64,000 bases of DNA from Salibacter halophilus (GTDB taxonomy: Bacteria > Bacteroidota > Bacteroidia > Flavobacteriales_G > Salibacteraceae). This document shows positions 1 to 7,960 of this stretch, in pieces. Position numbers and translations under genes: made by a program. The notes below the pieces were generated by a model. The model was not told the origin of the DNA. It searched no databases and saw nothing but the letters and a program-made list of their open reading frames with translations. The number at the start of each line of letters is the position of its first letter. Positions within the stretch are counted from its first letter, which is position 1. Location of the stretch: positions 62,001 through 126,000 of the forward strand of contig NZ_WACR01000007.1 in NCBI RefSeq assembly GCF_008806325.1, in the 5' to 3' direction.

Positions 1-377
1 AAAGCGTAAGATGCCTGAACTCTTGTTTTTTGAAATGCACCAAACTCATCCTTGGACACCATTATACCAATGCCGTGATGTTGCTTGTATTTGTTGTTAG
101 AATAGTAAAATTGTCTGGCTCTTTTATTTTTGAATGTTTTGTTTTTCTGCTTGTTGATGGGGATGTTCGCTGTTAAGTAGAAGCTTTCGGGAGCGCCCTC
201 TAAATCCAGCCACATTTGTCTGTATCCTGATACTATTTCAGTGTGATCGTCAACTCCGCTCGCAGCCGGGTTGAGCAGATATCGGTTTACCTGGTATTGG
301 GTGAACTGGTAAACTTGCTGGCTCATGGATCTGACCGATAATAATAGCAGAAGAAGGAATAGTATATGTTTCATCAT
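1..377 (-). CDS. PorP/SprF family type IX secretion membrane protein (partial, N-terminus)
   Basis: Only the first 125 or so residues are inside the window; the gene runs off the left edge. The protein begins with a signal peptide (hydrophobic Leu run, then SVRSMSQQ) followed by the family hallmark QFTQYQVNRYLLNPAASG and a GYRQMWLDLEGAP segment, which are typical of PorP/SprF outer-membrane proteins linked to T9SS and gliding. Two ATG codons lie in tandem (377 and 374); the first overlaps the TGA of the upstream secreted protein as ATGA, suggesting translational coupling. In Bacteroidota, PorP/SprF genes commonly sit right after a gene for a protein with a type B T9SS sorting domain, exactly as here, so this is likely the surface partner of that protein. 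The GGATCTGACC element at 327-336 lies in the signal-peptide end. Confidence 0.85.
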   Translation of the reverse strand, partial: MMKHILFLLLLLLSVRSMSQQVYQFTQYQVNRYLLNPAASGVDDHTEIVSGYRQMWLDLEGAPESFYLTANIPINKQKNKTFKNKRARQFYYSNNKYKQHHGIGIMVSKDEFGAFQKTRVQASYA

Positions 378-1372
378 CGCCTGATTAAATTGATGTAACC
401 ACTAATTTTTTCAGCGCGTTCATCCTTTGGATCTATTACATAGTAATAAGCTCCTACAGGAAGGGGTGTTCCGTTCCATGTACCATCCCACGGATTGGAA
501 TAGCCTGTTGATTTGTAAATGACATCTCCCCAGCGGTTGTAGATTTCAACTAATGCATTGGGGTAATACTCGATTTTATCAATCTCAAATTTATCGTTGA
601 TGCCATCACCGTCAGGGGTAAAGGTGTTGTATGGAATGAGGTTTCGGCATTCGCCAACGGTTACTGAATCAAAAGCTTCGCATCCATCCAAATATGCAGT
701 AACTTCATAAGTTCCATTTTTGGTGACTTTTTGCCTGCTTCCCCAGCCCAGAGAAGACCAGAAATACTCTGTTGCATCTCCGCTCGCTACTATCTGAGTT
801 TGCTCACCTTCACAGATGAATTTTTTCCCGTTAATTTCAATACTAAAAACAGGTTTAGGTTTTACAGTAATGCCATAATTTGTGGCATCATTACCGCATT
901 TTGTATTGCTAACAACTGAATAAGTTTGTGAAGTAGTAGGGTTTATTGTTACAACCGCACCAGTATCACCTGTGTTCCACACATAATCGATTCCACCACT
1001 AGCGGTGAGTTGAGCTGTGTCGCCTTCGCAAACTCTTTTTGGTCCGCTTATTTGGAGGTTTGGAGGATCAATGATCAGAACCTGAGCATACTGAGTGTCG
1101 CCAATACAACCATTAGCACTTGTTTCCACCACGCTGATCGGATAAGTTCCAGGAGTTGAGTTCCATGTGACTGAGATTGAATCAGAACCTGAGCCACGAG
1201 TGATCTGACCATCAGGTACAATCCATTCAAATGTACTTCCCGGCCAGCCGTCAACGTGATAGTCACCTGTAGGGTCAGAAACGCAAAGCGTATCAACCAC
1301 CTGGGCTAATACACTTTGCGATCCAACTATACAGATGAAAAGTATCAGGAGTTTATATTGGCAACTTTTCAT
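374..1372 (-). CDS. Secreted protein with type B T9SS C-terminal sorting domain
   Basis: 332 aa. Signal peptide of about 23 residues (ending SQSVLAQ), then Ig/PKD-like beta domains with the 'CEGDTAQLTASGG..YVWNTGDTG' and 'CEGEQTQIVASGDATEYFW' patterns common in Bacteroidota surface proteins. The last 85 residues are a gliding-motility-associated (CHU_C, type B) sorting domain: FTPDGDGINDKFEI, then VEIYNRWGDVIY, WDGTWNGTPLPVGAYYYVID and a terminal INLIRR. Cargo of this type is moved across the outer membrane by T9SS and usually stays at the surface with the help of a PorP/SprF-type protein. The gene overlaps the PorP/SprF gene by 4 nt and follows the 1394-2572 gene by 21 nt, so the genes form one operon. 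The actual binding target of the protein is not visible. Confidence 0.85.
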   Translation of the reverse strand: MKSCQYKLLILFICIVGSQSVLAQVVDTLCVSDPTGDYHVDGWPGSTFEWIVPDGQITRGSGSDSISVTWNSTPGTYPISVVETSANGCIGDTQYAQVLIIDPPNLQISGPKRVCEGDTAQLTASGGIDYVWNTGDTGAVVTINPTTSQTYSVVSNTKCGNDATNYGITVKPKPVFSIEINGKKFICEGEQTQIVASGDATEYFWSSLGWGSRQKVTKNGTYEVTAYLDGCEAFDSVTVGECRNLIPYNTFTPDGDGINDKFEIDKIEYYPNALVEIYNRWGDVIYKSTGYSNPWDGTWNGTPLPVGAYYYVIDPKDERAEKISGYINLIRR

Positions 1373-1393
1373 TCAGGTTGTTAGCTCCGGTTC

Positions 1394-2572
1394 CTAGTTG
1401 TGGAATATTGGAGATGTTGTCGGTTTAGCATTGATTGTAATTGTCATGGTATCAGTTGCGTCACCGCAAGATCCGTTTCCGGTTGCTGTAAGTGTCAATG
1501 TAACTGATCCGTTAGCGATGTCATTTGGACCCGGAGTGTAAATCGGGTTCAAAGTGTTGGCATTATTGAATGATCCATCACCTGAAGTTGTCCATGTTAA
1601 ACCAGCGTTATTACTTGCTGATGGAGTTGTTCCAGAAGTGCTGAGGTCAACTGTTTCGCCTTCACAAATTGTTTGGTCAGATCCTGCATCAGCAGTAGCT
1701 GCCGGGGTAACTTCGATGGTTCCGGTCTCTGTAACTGATCCACAACCGCCCGTCAAAGTGATTGTGTAGTTGAATGTACCCGTAGCTGTTGGAGTACCAC
1801 TGATTGTGATATTTCCTCCGGAGAAGTTACCTGTTACACCAGTAGGAAGACCAGAGAAAGTAGCTCCGGTAGCCCCTGTAGTGCTGTAAGTAATATTTGT
1901 AATCGCTGAGCTTTCACAAACCGTTTGGTTATCTGTTCCGGCAGCTGATGTCAATGAAATTGTGTTGTCAGGAGTAACATCAATAGTTCCTGTTTCAGTA
2001 ACGGTTCCACAGCCTCCAGTCAAAGTAATTGTGTAGTTGAATGTACCTGTTGCTGTTGGAGTACCACTGATTGTGATATTTCCTCCAGAGAAGTTACCTG
2101 TAACACCTGCAGGAAGTCCTGAGAAAGTAGCCCCGGTAGCACCAGTAGTGCTGTAAGTGATATTTGTAATAGCGGTGTTTTCGCAGACTGTTTGGTTATC
2201 GGTTCCCGCTGCCGATGTAAGCGAGATTGTATTTGCTGGTTGGATTTCAACATCGAGGAAGACAGAATCTCCCACACAGCTACCTGCTGAGTCTTCGATT
2301 ACAAAGAGTTCGTAAGTGCCAACGGGAGTTGTAGACCAGTCGAGGCTGATTTCACTTCCCGAGGCGTTCGTTGGAGTAATTGTTCCGGCAAAGCCTGATG
2401 TTGTTACACCCCAGGTGTAGTTTGAACCTGTAGTTCCTGTTGTGTCTACACGATAAGGCTCTACTGATCCTGCACAAATTTGATGAGGATTAGCACTGCT
2501 CGATTGCGCTTTTGCATTGATTGATACTACTAACGCGAAAAGGAAAAACGTAATTTTTGCAATTGATTTCAT
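1394..2572 (-). CDS. Secreted repeat protein, no classical sorting domain, ends in IFHN
   Basis: 392 aa. Signal peptide ends near residue 22 (SINAKAQ). The middle is two tandem 89-residue units starting NTISLTSAAGTDNQTVCE that differ at only a few positions; each looks like an Ig-like beta sandwich (GLPAGVTGNFSGGNITISGTPTATGTFNYTITLTGGCG, close to a putative Ig/cadherin-like fold). A different Ig/PKD-like domain follows (DAGSDQTICEGETVDLSTSGT). The protein stops at KPTTSPIFHN with no type A or type B T9SS domain, yet it sits inside a T9SS cassette. The next gene upstream ends the same way (ITTNIFHN). The small separation (21 nt) and a good signal peptide on the following gene argue that these are separate proteins and not one frameshifted gene. 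Function is unknown beyond probable surface adhesion. Confidence 0.75.
   Translation of the reverse strand: MKSIAKITFFLFALVVSINAKAQSSSANPHQICAGSVEPYRVDTTGTTGSNYTWGVTTSGFAGTITPTNASGSEISLDWSTTPVGTYELFVIEDSAGSCVGDSVFLDVEIQPANTISLTSAAGTDNQTVCENTAITNITYSTTGATGATFSGLPAGVTGNFSGGNITISGTPTATGTFNYTITLTGGCGTVTETGTIDVTPDNTISLTSAAGTDNQTVCESSAITNITYSTTGATGATFSGLPTGVTGNFSGGNITISGTPTATGTFNYTITLTGGCGSVTETGTIEVTPAATADAGSDQTICEGETVDLSTSGTTPSASNNAGLTWTTSGDGSFNNANTLNPIYTPGPNDIANGSVTLTLTATGNGSCGDATDTMTITINAKPTTSPIFHN
1708..2241 (-). repeat. Two tandem 267-bp coding repeats (89 aa each)
   Basis: The same run (for example attgtgtagttgaatgtacc) recurs at 1761-1780 and 2028-2047, a 267-bp period. Protein copies differ by only a few residues (CENTAIT/CESSAIT, LPAGV/LPTGV, GCGT/GCGS). 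The near identity suggests recent duplication or ongoing gene conversion. Boundaries are approximate. Confidence 0.85.
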
Positions 2573-2586
2573 GATTTAGTCTGGAT

Positions 2587-4368
2587 TTAGTTGTGAAATA
2601 TGTTTGTTGTTATTGGACCCGGTTGAATTTTTAGTTGAACAGCAACTGAGAATACCTCACAGCTGCCGTTTGTTATTTTACAGTAGAACTGGTAGTTGTT
2701 TTGGCTGTATGGAATATTACTAAGTGATAAAGTATTTGTTGAAGCTCCTGATGTGTTTGCTCCGTTAGAAACAGCGTTCCAGTTTGTTCCGCTTTTTGGA
2801 TGAACATACCATTGAAATGTATTTCCTGAGTTAGCTGTATTGACTGAGAATGTTGCGGATTCTCCCTCACAAATTATTTCGTCTGTTGGTTGTTGTGTGA
2901 TTGTAATGGAAGGACCAAAAGAAGTGGTGTGACTACCGATGTCGGTGTAGGTTTCAAGGCTAAAAGCCTGCCATTCTGAAAGCGTGAATGTTGTATTTGG
3001 CCCCGTTACTGTTCCTTTTCTTCGATATGTATATCCAGCATTTCCTCCAACTACCCAGCTAGATCCTGAGCAATCTCCCCAAATATCGATGATAGAGCTA
3101 TTCTTAAGGAGCTTTATACAGTCGTTTGTGTTGACTCCTCCGCAAGTATTGAAATAGGCATCTGCTAATCCACCATTTGAACCTGTGCTGATGACATAAA
3201 CATCATTATTGGTCAAGGTTCCGCTGAGTGTTATGTTACAGGTTGGTGAACCATTTCCATTGTTATACTGAGCAATTGAATAATTACTGAGGTTTACCGA
3301 AGATCCTGTTCCGTTAAAGATTTCAATGTAAGAAAGGCTTCCGCTTGAAGCGTCTGTTACTTCAGTGATAAAGAGTTCTGTAGGCGATCCGCTACCTCCA
3401 CCGCAACCTGAAGTTTCAGTAAGCGTGAAGCTTGAATACGTCTCCGGACAATTATCTGTTGTAATTTCAATTGTGTTTCCGGCTCCTGCCGGCACGTAAG
3501 CTTCAATTTGAGTGTTGGATAGAACGATGAACGAATCTGCAGCTACGGAGCCAAATTCGACAGCGGATGTTCCGGTTCCGACTGTAAACCCACTGCCTTG
3601 TATCAGTACTCGAGTTCCAACAGGCCCGTTATTTGGTTGAATCGAACTGATGCTTGGTGGAGTGCACGAGCTTGTCGCGTAAATTTCAATGTGATCAATC
3701 GCTATGTCTTCATCTCCTGAGTTGAGGTTGAACTCAACCTGAATATCAAGCGAGCTACCGGTTCCTGAAATGGGAGCTGTGAATTGTGTAAAGGCGTCTG
3801 TGATGATTGCACCATCACCTGTACCATCAAAGTCTGTATCGATTTGCGGAGCTGTGTTGTAAGTGCTCCCGTCATTCTCAAGCCACAAAAGATTGTTGTA
3901 GCCTGCATTATCAATTTGGTAGTTGAAGTGAACATAGTCAGAGTTATCCCAGTCTTCGTTAGAACCGTCATCATCTTCAGCTAAGAAAACTCTTAATTCG
4001 AGGTTTGTATAACCCGAAATGTTGATTCCGGTTATTGTAAGAGTTTGATTTGGTGAAGCTCCTTCTCCATCTATGTCTTGCGCTCCAAAATAGTAGGCTC
4101 CCTGAATATTTGTGTAGTTTACTCCACCAGATATCGTTCCTCCATTTGTGCGAATAAAATAATCTTCAGAACTATCTGTGAACTCTGGAATTGAAGTTGA
4201 GTATCCTCCTGCCGACTCAAAGTCCTGTAAATATACCTGTGTTTGACCAATTGCTGAAACAATAGCTAGCGAAAAAATGAATGTTACTACTATATTAGTT
4301 AAGGAACATTCAACTTTTTTAGGGGCTTTATTTGAGTTTAGATATAGCTTCAAAACAGCAATTTGCAT
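2587..4368 (-). CDS. Secreted IPT/TIG and lamin-tail domain protein ending in IFHN
   Basis: 593 aa from the ATG at 4368; nine bases further upstream lies a TTG that I do not prefer. After a longish n-region the signal peptide (IVVTFIFSLAIVSAIGQ) precedes a beta-rich region (QDFESAGGYSTSIPEF). An IPT/TIG fold follows (PPSISSIQPNNGPVGTRVLIQGSGF), then a lamin-tail domain (PTELFITEVTDASSGSLSYIEIFNGTGSSVNLSNYSI, with the STGSNGG loop), and an Ig-like domain (ITQQPTDEIICEGESATFSVNT...FQWY). The C-terminus is GPITTNIFHN, matching the end of the next protein. No CHU_C or type A tail is present. The gene is 14 nt upstream of the 1394-2572 gene and likely co-transcribed with it. Role: surface or matrix protein, target unknown. 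Confidence 0.75.
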   Translation of the reverse strand: MQIAVLKLYLNSNKAPKKVECSLTNIVVTFIFSLAIVSAIGQTQVYLQDFESAGGYSTSIPEFTDSSEDYFIRTNGGTISGGVNYTNIQGAYYFGAQDIDGEGASPNQTLTITGINISGYTNLELRVFLAEDDDGSNEDWDNSDYVHFNYQIDNAGYNNLLWLENDGSTYNTAPQIDTDFDGTGDGAIITDAFTQFTAPISGTGSSLDIQVEFNLNSGDEDIAIDHIEIYATSSCTPPSISSIQPNNGPVGTRVLIQGSGFTVGTGTSAVEFGSVAADSFIVLSNTQIEAYVPAGAGNTIEITTDNCPETYSSFTLTETSGCGGGSGSPTELFITEVTDASSGSLSYIEIFNGTGSSVNLSNYSIAQYNNGNGSPTCNITLSGTLTNNDVYVISTGSNGGLADAYFNTCGGVNTNDCIKLLKNSSIIDIWGDCSGSSWVVGGNAGYTYRRKGTVTGPNTTFTLSEWQAFSLETYTDIGSHTTSFGPSITITQQPTDEIICEGESATFSVNTANSGNTFQWYVHPKSGTNWNAVSNGANTSGASTNTLSLSNIPYSQNNYQFYCKITNGSCEVFSVAVQLKIQPGPITTNIFHN

Positions 4369-4450
4369 GAACAGCAAACCTACTGTCTGGTTGTTAACAA
4401 GAATTTACAAGCTTATTATTTGCTTGTTGAATTAATGTTAAGCTCTACGG

Positions 4451-7006
4451 TTATCTAGTAAATAACTGAACTGTTTCGATGAAAGACTTATCGTTGTAAG
4501 AGACCTTTAGAATATAAACTCCGTCAGCGCAAACCGTACCTCTTTTCTTTCCGTCCCAGCTATCCTGAATATCTGTCCATCGAGCCATCTCTTCTCCCCA
4601 ACGGTTAAATACAATAGCTTCAAAGAGCTGAGGTGTTTCCCCTTCAATTTTCAGTCGATCATTAATGCCATCACCATTTGGTGTAAAAGCATTTGGAATG
4701 AAAACATTTCCAATGTTTTGTAGTTCAATCAATACCGTATCAGAAGCATAACAGCCATTTTTGGTTTTGGCCTCAACAATTACTTCGTGTTCACCTGGGT
4801 CAGAAAAAAGGTGTCTAAAATCCGGGTAGGTTTCAACGAGAATATCATCGATGAACCAGCTGTACTCATCATAATTTGACGGCATCGCTTCAAAGTCGTA
4901 TTCTTTGAGTTTAACAGAATTATATTTTATACGAACTTCTGGAGATTCAACTTTTAAAACAGCTTGTTTACTCGTTGATCCACACTCATTTGTAACTGTT
5001 GCAGTGTACTCGCCCGGTTGATAAACGATTATTTGATTTCCGGAAACGCCATTAGACCAGCTTATATCATTGATGTTTGAGCTTGCAGTAATAACAGCTT
5101 CTTCACCTTTACAGATCGTGATTGAGCTTTCATCAAGTGAGAGTTGCGGGTCGTCATAATAACTGAATGAAACTTCTTTTCTTTCAGATCCGCAGTAATT
5201 TTTTCGCTCTGCCCAGTAAGTTCCGGATGTTGAGGCTGTAATTGAGCCTGAATTTGATCCGGTGTTCCACGTGAGCCTGCCATTTCCTGATGCTGTCAAT
5301 TGAGCCGGGCTGCTGTTACAACGAACAGTATCTCCTGAAAACTGAATGTCTACCGATGGATCACCTTCAATGTAAACGATTTGTGTGTCACTCGCATTAC
5401 AAAAAGAAGAGCCTAAGTTATAGACGAGAGTATAAGAACTATCCACATTCAGGTTGCTAATATTAATAGAGTCATCAGCAAGTTGAACGCCATTTAGATA
5501 ATAATTACCTCCCTGAGGAGAAGCACCACCAATGTAGATTTGGTTCTGACCGAAACACAGTGTATCAGGGACAGACCAGTTGACTTGGGGATTGTTGATC
5601 ACGGAAATGGTTTGGTAAGTTGTATCAGCACAGTTCCCGTTGCTCACTGCATAACCGATCGAGTGATTTCCGATTCCGGCTGTAGAAGGATTAAAAGTGT
5701 TATTTGTTACACCGCTCCCGAAAAAAGTTCCTCCACCAGAGTTGTTAAGGCTAATTGGGGAGGCGTTTGCGCAAAAACTAGTTGAAGGGAGTGAAAACTG
5801 AGCATTTGGACTGTTTTGAACTGTTATTGATGCCTGGTCAGATCCTCCGCATGCACCGCTTACAGTGTAGGTCAAGTTATGTGTACCTACTCCGGCTGAT
5901 TGTGGATCAAATGTATTGGAAGAAACACCATTTCCGCTCCAGGAGCCACCCGCAGGTGAGCCGCCCGGTAGCGCGAAAGGCTGTTGGTTTGAACAAACTG
6001 AGTTGAGTGATGGGGCTGTTACTGTTCCTCCCCCTGTGATTGATATTGGGATTGTTCTCTGAATAGAACAACCTGATGGTGTTCCTATTGTTAACACAGC
6101 ATTGAAGCTTCCCGTTGTGGTGTAAGCGTGACTGGTCGTTGAGCCATTTCCAGAGTTATTATCTCCAAAATCCCAGGAGTATGTATAACCTGGAACATTT
6201 GAGTTTGTTGTAAAGTTGACACTCAAAGGTGCGCAACCTTGTGTTGTGTCAGCATTTACGGTCAGAGCCATGCTGGCCAACCAGTTAGCATTAGCCGTAT
6301 TGTTTGGGCTACCCGGACTATCGTTTGAAGATGCATTTCCTGAGCTCCAGTTAGCTTGTAGATTCCATTGATCATTTGTCGTATTGACAAAGCTGTAATT
6401 TGTTCCACTTCCTGACCCGTTGAAGTAAATAGCTGGATTTGGACCACTGATTCCCCCATAACCAACAGCGTGATAAGCAGTAGAAGTATTAGATGGATCG
6501 ATTACCTGAGCTGCATCAGCCCCATTTCCTAAAGCAATGATGCTCCAGCTGCTGGGCGTTGAATAAGGGCCGGTAAATGAGTTACAACTCGAACTCGATG
6601 GAGTACTGTTGTTTCCTTCAAGGTAAGTTCCGGTTGTTATGGGTAAAACATAAACACCATCATTGTTACTGTCAGTAGGGTCATTTGTGAGCGTAATTGA
6701 AGTATTGACATCAGATGGGTTGTAGAGTAAAATAATACTGCCTGCCGGAACACATTGCCAATTTTGATGGTTGGCAAATTTAAGGTGTCCGTTAGCTATA
6801 CCATTACCGCCTCCACATCCATAAAATCCACTGTGGTCATCAATGATCCAGTTTCTTATATCCTGAAAAGAACCGGGGCTGCCTACAACAGCTAACTCGA
6901 AAAACTCTTTTGAGCCAGAGGACCCATTGCTAAACTCATTGATTATGAGCTGAGAGTAGCTGTTGAAACACAACAAAATTGAGCCGATGAAAACGATTAT
7001 TCGCAT
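4451..7006 (-). CDS. Large secreted lamin-tail/PKD protein with type B T9SS sorting domain
   Basis: 851 aa. Signal peptide (MRIIVFIGSILLCFNSYSQ), then a lamin-tail domain (LIINEFSNGSSGSKEFFELAVVGSPG). A PKD domain lies near residues 250-310 (YTYSWDFGDNNSGNGSTTSHAYTTTGSFNAVLTI), followed by several Ig-like repeats with paired Cys (SLNSVCSNQQPFALPGGSPAGGSWSGNGVSSN). The last 85 residues are a type B sorting domain (FIPNAFTPNGDGINDRLKI, VFNRWGEEMARW, SWDGKKRGTVCADGVYILKVSY). This is T9SS cargo expected at the cell surface. It is the first gene of the cassette that runs down to PorP/SprF; its own promoter should lie in 7007-7098. Two copies of the 10-bp element are inside it (5542, 5836). Confidence 0.82.
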   Translation of the reverse strand: MRIIVFIGSILLCFNSYSQLIINEFSNGSSGSKEFFELAVVGSPGSFQDIRNWIIDDHSGFYGCGGGNGIANGHLKFANHQNWQCVPAGSIILLYNPSDVNTSITLTNDPTDSNNDGVYVLPITTGTYLEGNNSTPSSSSCNSFTGPYSTPSSWSIIALGNGADAAQVIDPSNTSTAYHAVGYGGISGPNPAIYFNGSGSGTNYSFVNTTNDQWNLQANWSSGNASSNDSPGSPNNTANANWLASMALTVNADTTQGCAPLSVNFTTNSNVPGYTYSWDFGDNNSGNGSTTSHAYTTTGSFNAVLTIGTPSGCSIQRTIPISITGGGTVTAPSLNSVCSNQQPFALPGGSPAGGSWSGNGVSSNTFDPQSAGVGTHNLTYTVSGACGGSDQASITVQNSPNAQFSLPSTSFCANASPISLNNSGGGTFFGSGVTNNTFNPSTAGIGNHSIGYAVSNGNCADTTYQTISVINNPQVNWSVPDTLCFGQNQIYIGGASPQGGNYYLNGVQLADDSINISNLNVDSSYTLVYNLGSSFCNASDTQIVYIEGDPSVDIQFSGDTVRCNSSPAQLTASGNGRLTWNTGSNSGSITASTSGTYWAERKNYCGSERKEVSFSYYDDPQLSLDESSITICKGEEAVITASSNINDISWSNGVSGNQIIVYQPGEYTATVTNECGSTSKQAVLKVESPEVRIKYNSVKLKEYDFEAMPSNYDEYSWFIDDILVETYPDFRHLFSDPGEHEVIVEAKTKNGCYASDTVLIELQNIGNVFIPNAFTPNGDGINDRLKIEGETPQLFEAIVFNRWGEEMARWTDIQDSWDGKKRGTVCADGVYILKVSYNDKSFIETVQLFTR

Positions 7007-7098
7007 GTGATAGAGTGACTAAATTTTGGTGCGAAAATCGTTCTTCAATATTTTGCTAATGTCCCTAAATAATTAAGGTTCTGTTATCAGAAAGTAAA

Positions 7099-7126
7099 AA
7101 CCCCGCTATCCTTTGATAGCAGGGTT
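7099..7126 (-). terminator. Rho-independent terminator of the sdh operon
   Basis: AACCCCGCTATC / GATAGCAGGGTT form a 12-bp stem with one C-A mismatch and a CTTT loop. On the minus strand the hairpin is followed by TTTTTACTTT, as expected for a terminator just downstream of the sdhB stop at 7152. Confidence 0.8.
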
Positions 7127-7151
7127 CTGAAAATTGTGTTTTATTTGAAAA

Positions 7152-7919
7152 CTACTCTGTAGTAAAGCTCGCTTTTAAGTATTCCTGATTCATTCTCGCA
7201 ATATTTTTGAGAGAAATTCCTTTAGGACACTCAACTTCGCAAGCTCCGGTATTGGTGCAGTTACCAAATCCTTCTTCATCCATTTGTTTCACCATGTTCT
7301 TAACACGTCTGTTACGCTCAACATCACCTTGTGGCAATAGCGAGAGCTGTGTTACCTTGGCTGATACAAACAACATGGCTGATGAGTTCTTACAGGAAGC
7401 TACACATGCTCCACAACCAATGCAGGTAGCGGCATCAAAAGCCCAGTCTGCATTTTCTTTTGGAATAGGAATAGCATTACCATCCTGCGTATTACCGGAA
7501 GTGTTTACACTTACATAACCACCTGCCTGCATGATTCTATCAAATGAAGATCTGTCTGTAACGAGATCTTTCACAATTGGGAAAGCTTTAGATCTCCATG
7601 GCTCAATATAAATTGTTTCACCATCGTTGAATTCACGCATGTGCAACTGGCAAGTTGTAACACCTCTTCCTGGTCCGTGTGCTTCACCATTGATGTACAT
7701 TGAGCACATTCCGCAAATACCTTCGCGGCAATCGTGATCAAATGCAACCGGACCATAATTCCCTTTATCGTCAATGGAGCCATCAATGATACCTTCATTG
7801 AGAACATCGATCATTTCGAGAAACGACATGTCTTCACTGATGTCGCTCACTTGATAATCAACCATTTCACCCTTTTCTTCAGGGCCGTTTTGTCTCCAAA
7901 TTTTAAGCGTTAGTTTCAT
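7152..7919 (-). CDS. sdhB: Succinate dehydrogenase/fumarate reductase iron-sulfur subunit
   Basis: 255 aa from the ATG at 7919 ([12 protein letters not shown]); an in-frame TTG 33 nt upstream is possible but gives an atypical extension. The N-terminal ferredoxin domain has the [2Fe-2S] ligands in [16 protein letters not shown] plus a further Cys in TTCQLHM. The C-terminal domain has [15 protein letters not shown] and [16 protein letters not shown] for the [4Fe-4S] and [3Fe-4S] clusters. The protein passes electrons from the flavoprotein to quinone through the cytochrome b subunit in the inner membrane. It is the last gene of sdhC-sdhA-sdhB; sdhA ends about 40 nt upstream. Confidence 0.95.
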   Translation of the reverse strand: MKLTLKIWRQNGPEEKGEMVDYQVSDISEDMSFLEMIDVLNEGIIDGSIDDKGNYGPVAFDHDCREGICGMCSMYINGEAHGPGRGVTTCQLHMREFNDGETIYIEPWRSKAFPIVKDLVTDRSSFDRIMQAGGYVSVNTSGNTQDGNAIPIPKENADWAFDAATCIGCGACVASCKNSSAMLFVSAKVTQLSLLPQGDVERNRRVKNMVKQMDEEGFGNCTNTGACEVECPKGISLKNIARMNQEYLKASFTTE

Positions 7920-7960
7920 ATCGCTCTGTTTTTTATTCACGTTCAGATCCAAAATGAATC

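Noticed and set aside
1394-4368. A single frameshifted or interrupted large protein
   Set aside because: Each gene has its own signal peptide and ribosome-binding context, with short normal spacing, so separate proteins fit better.
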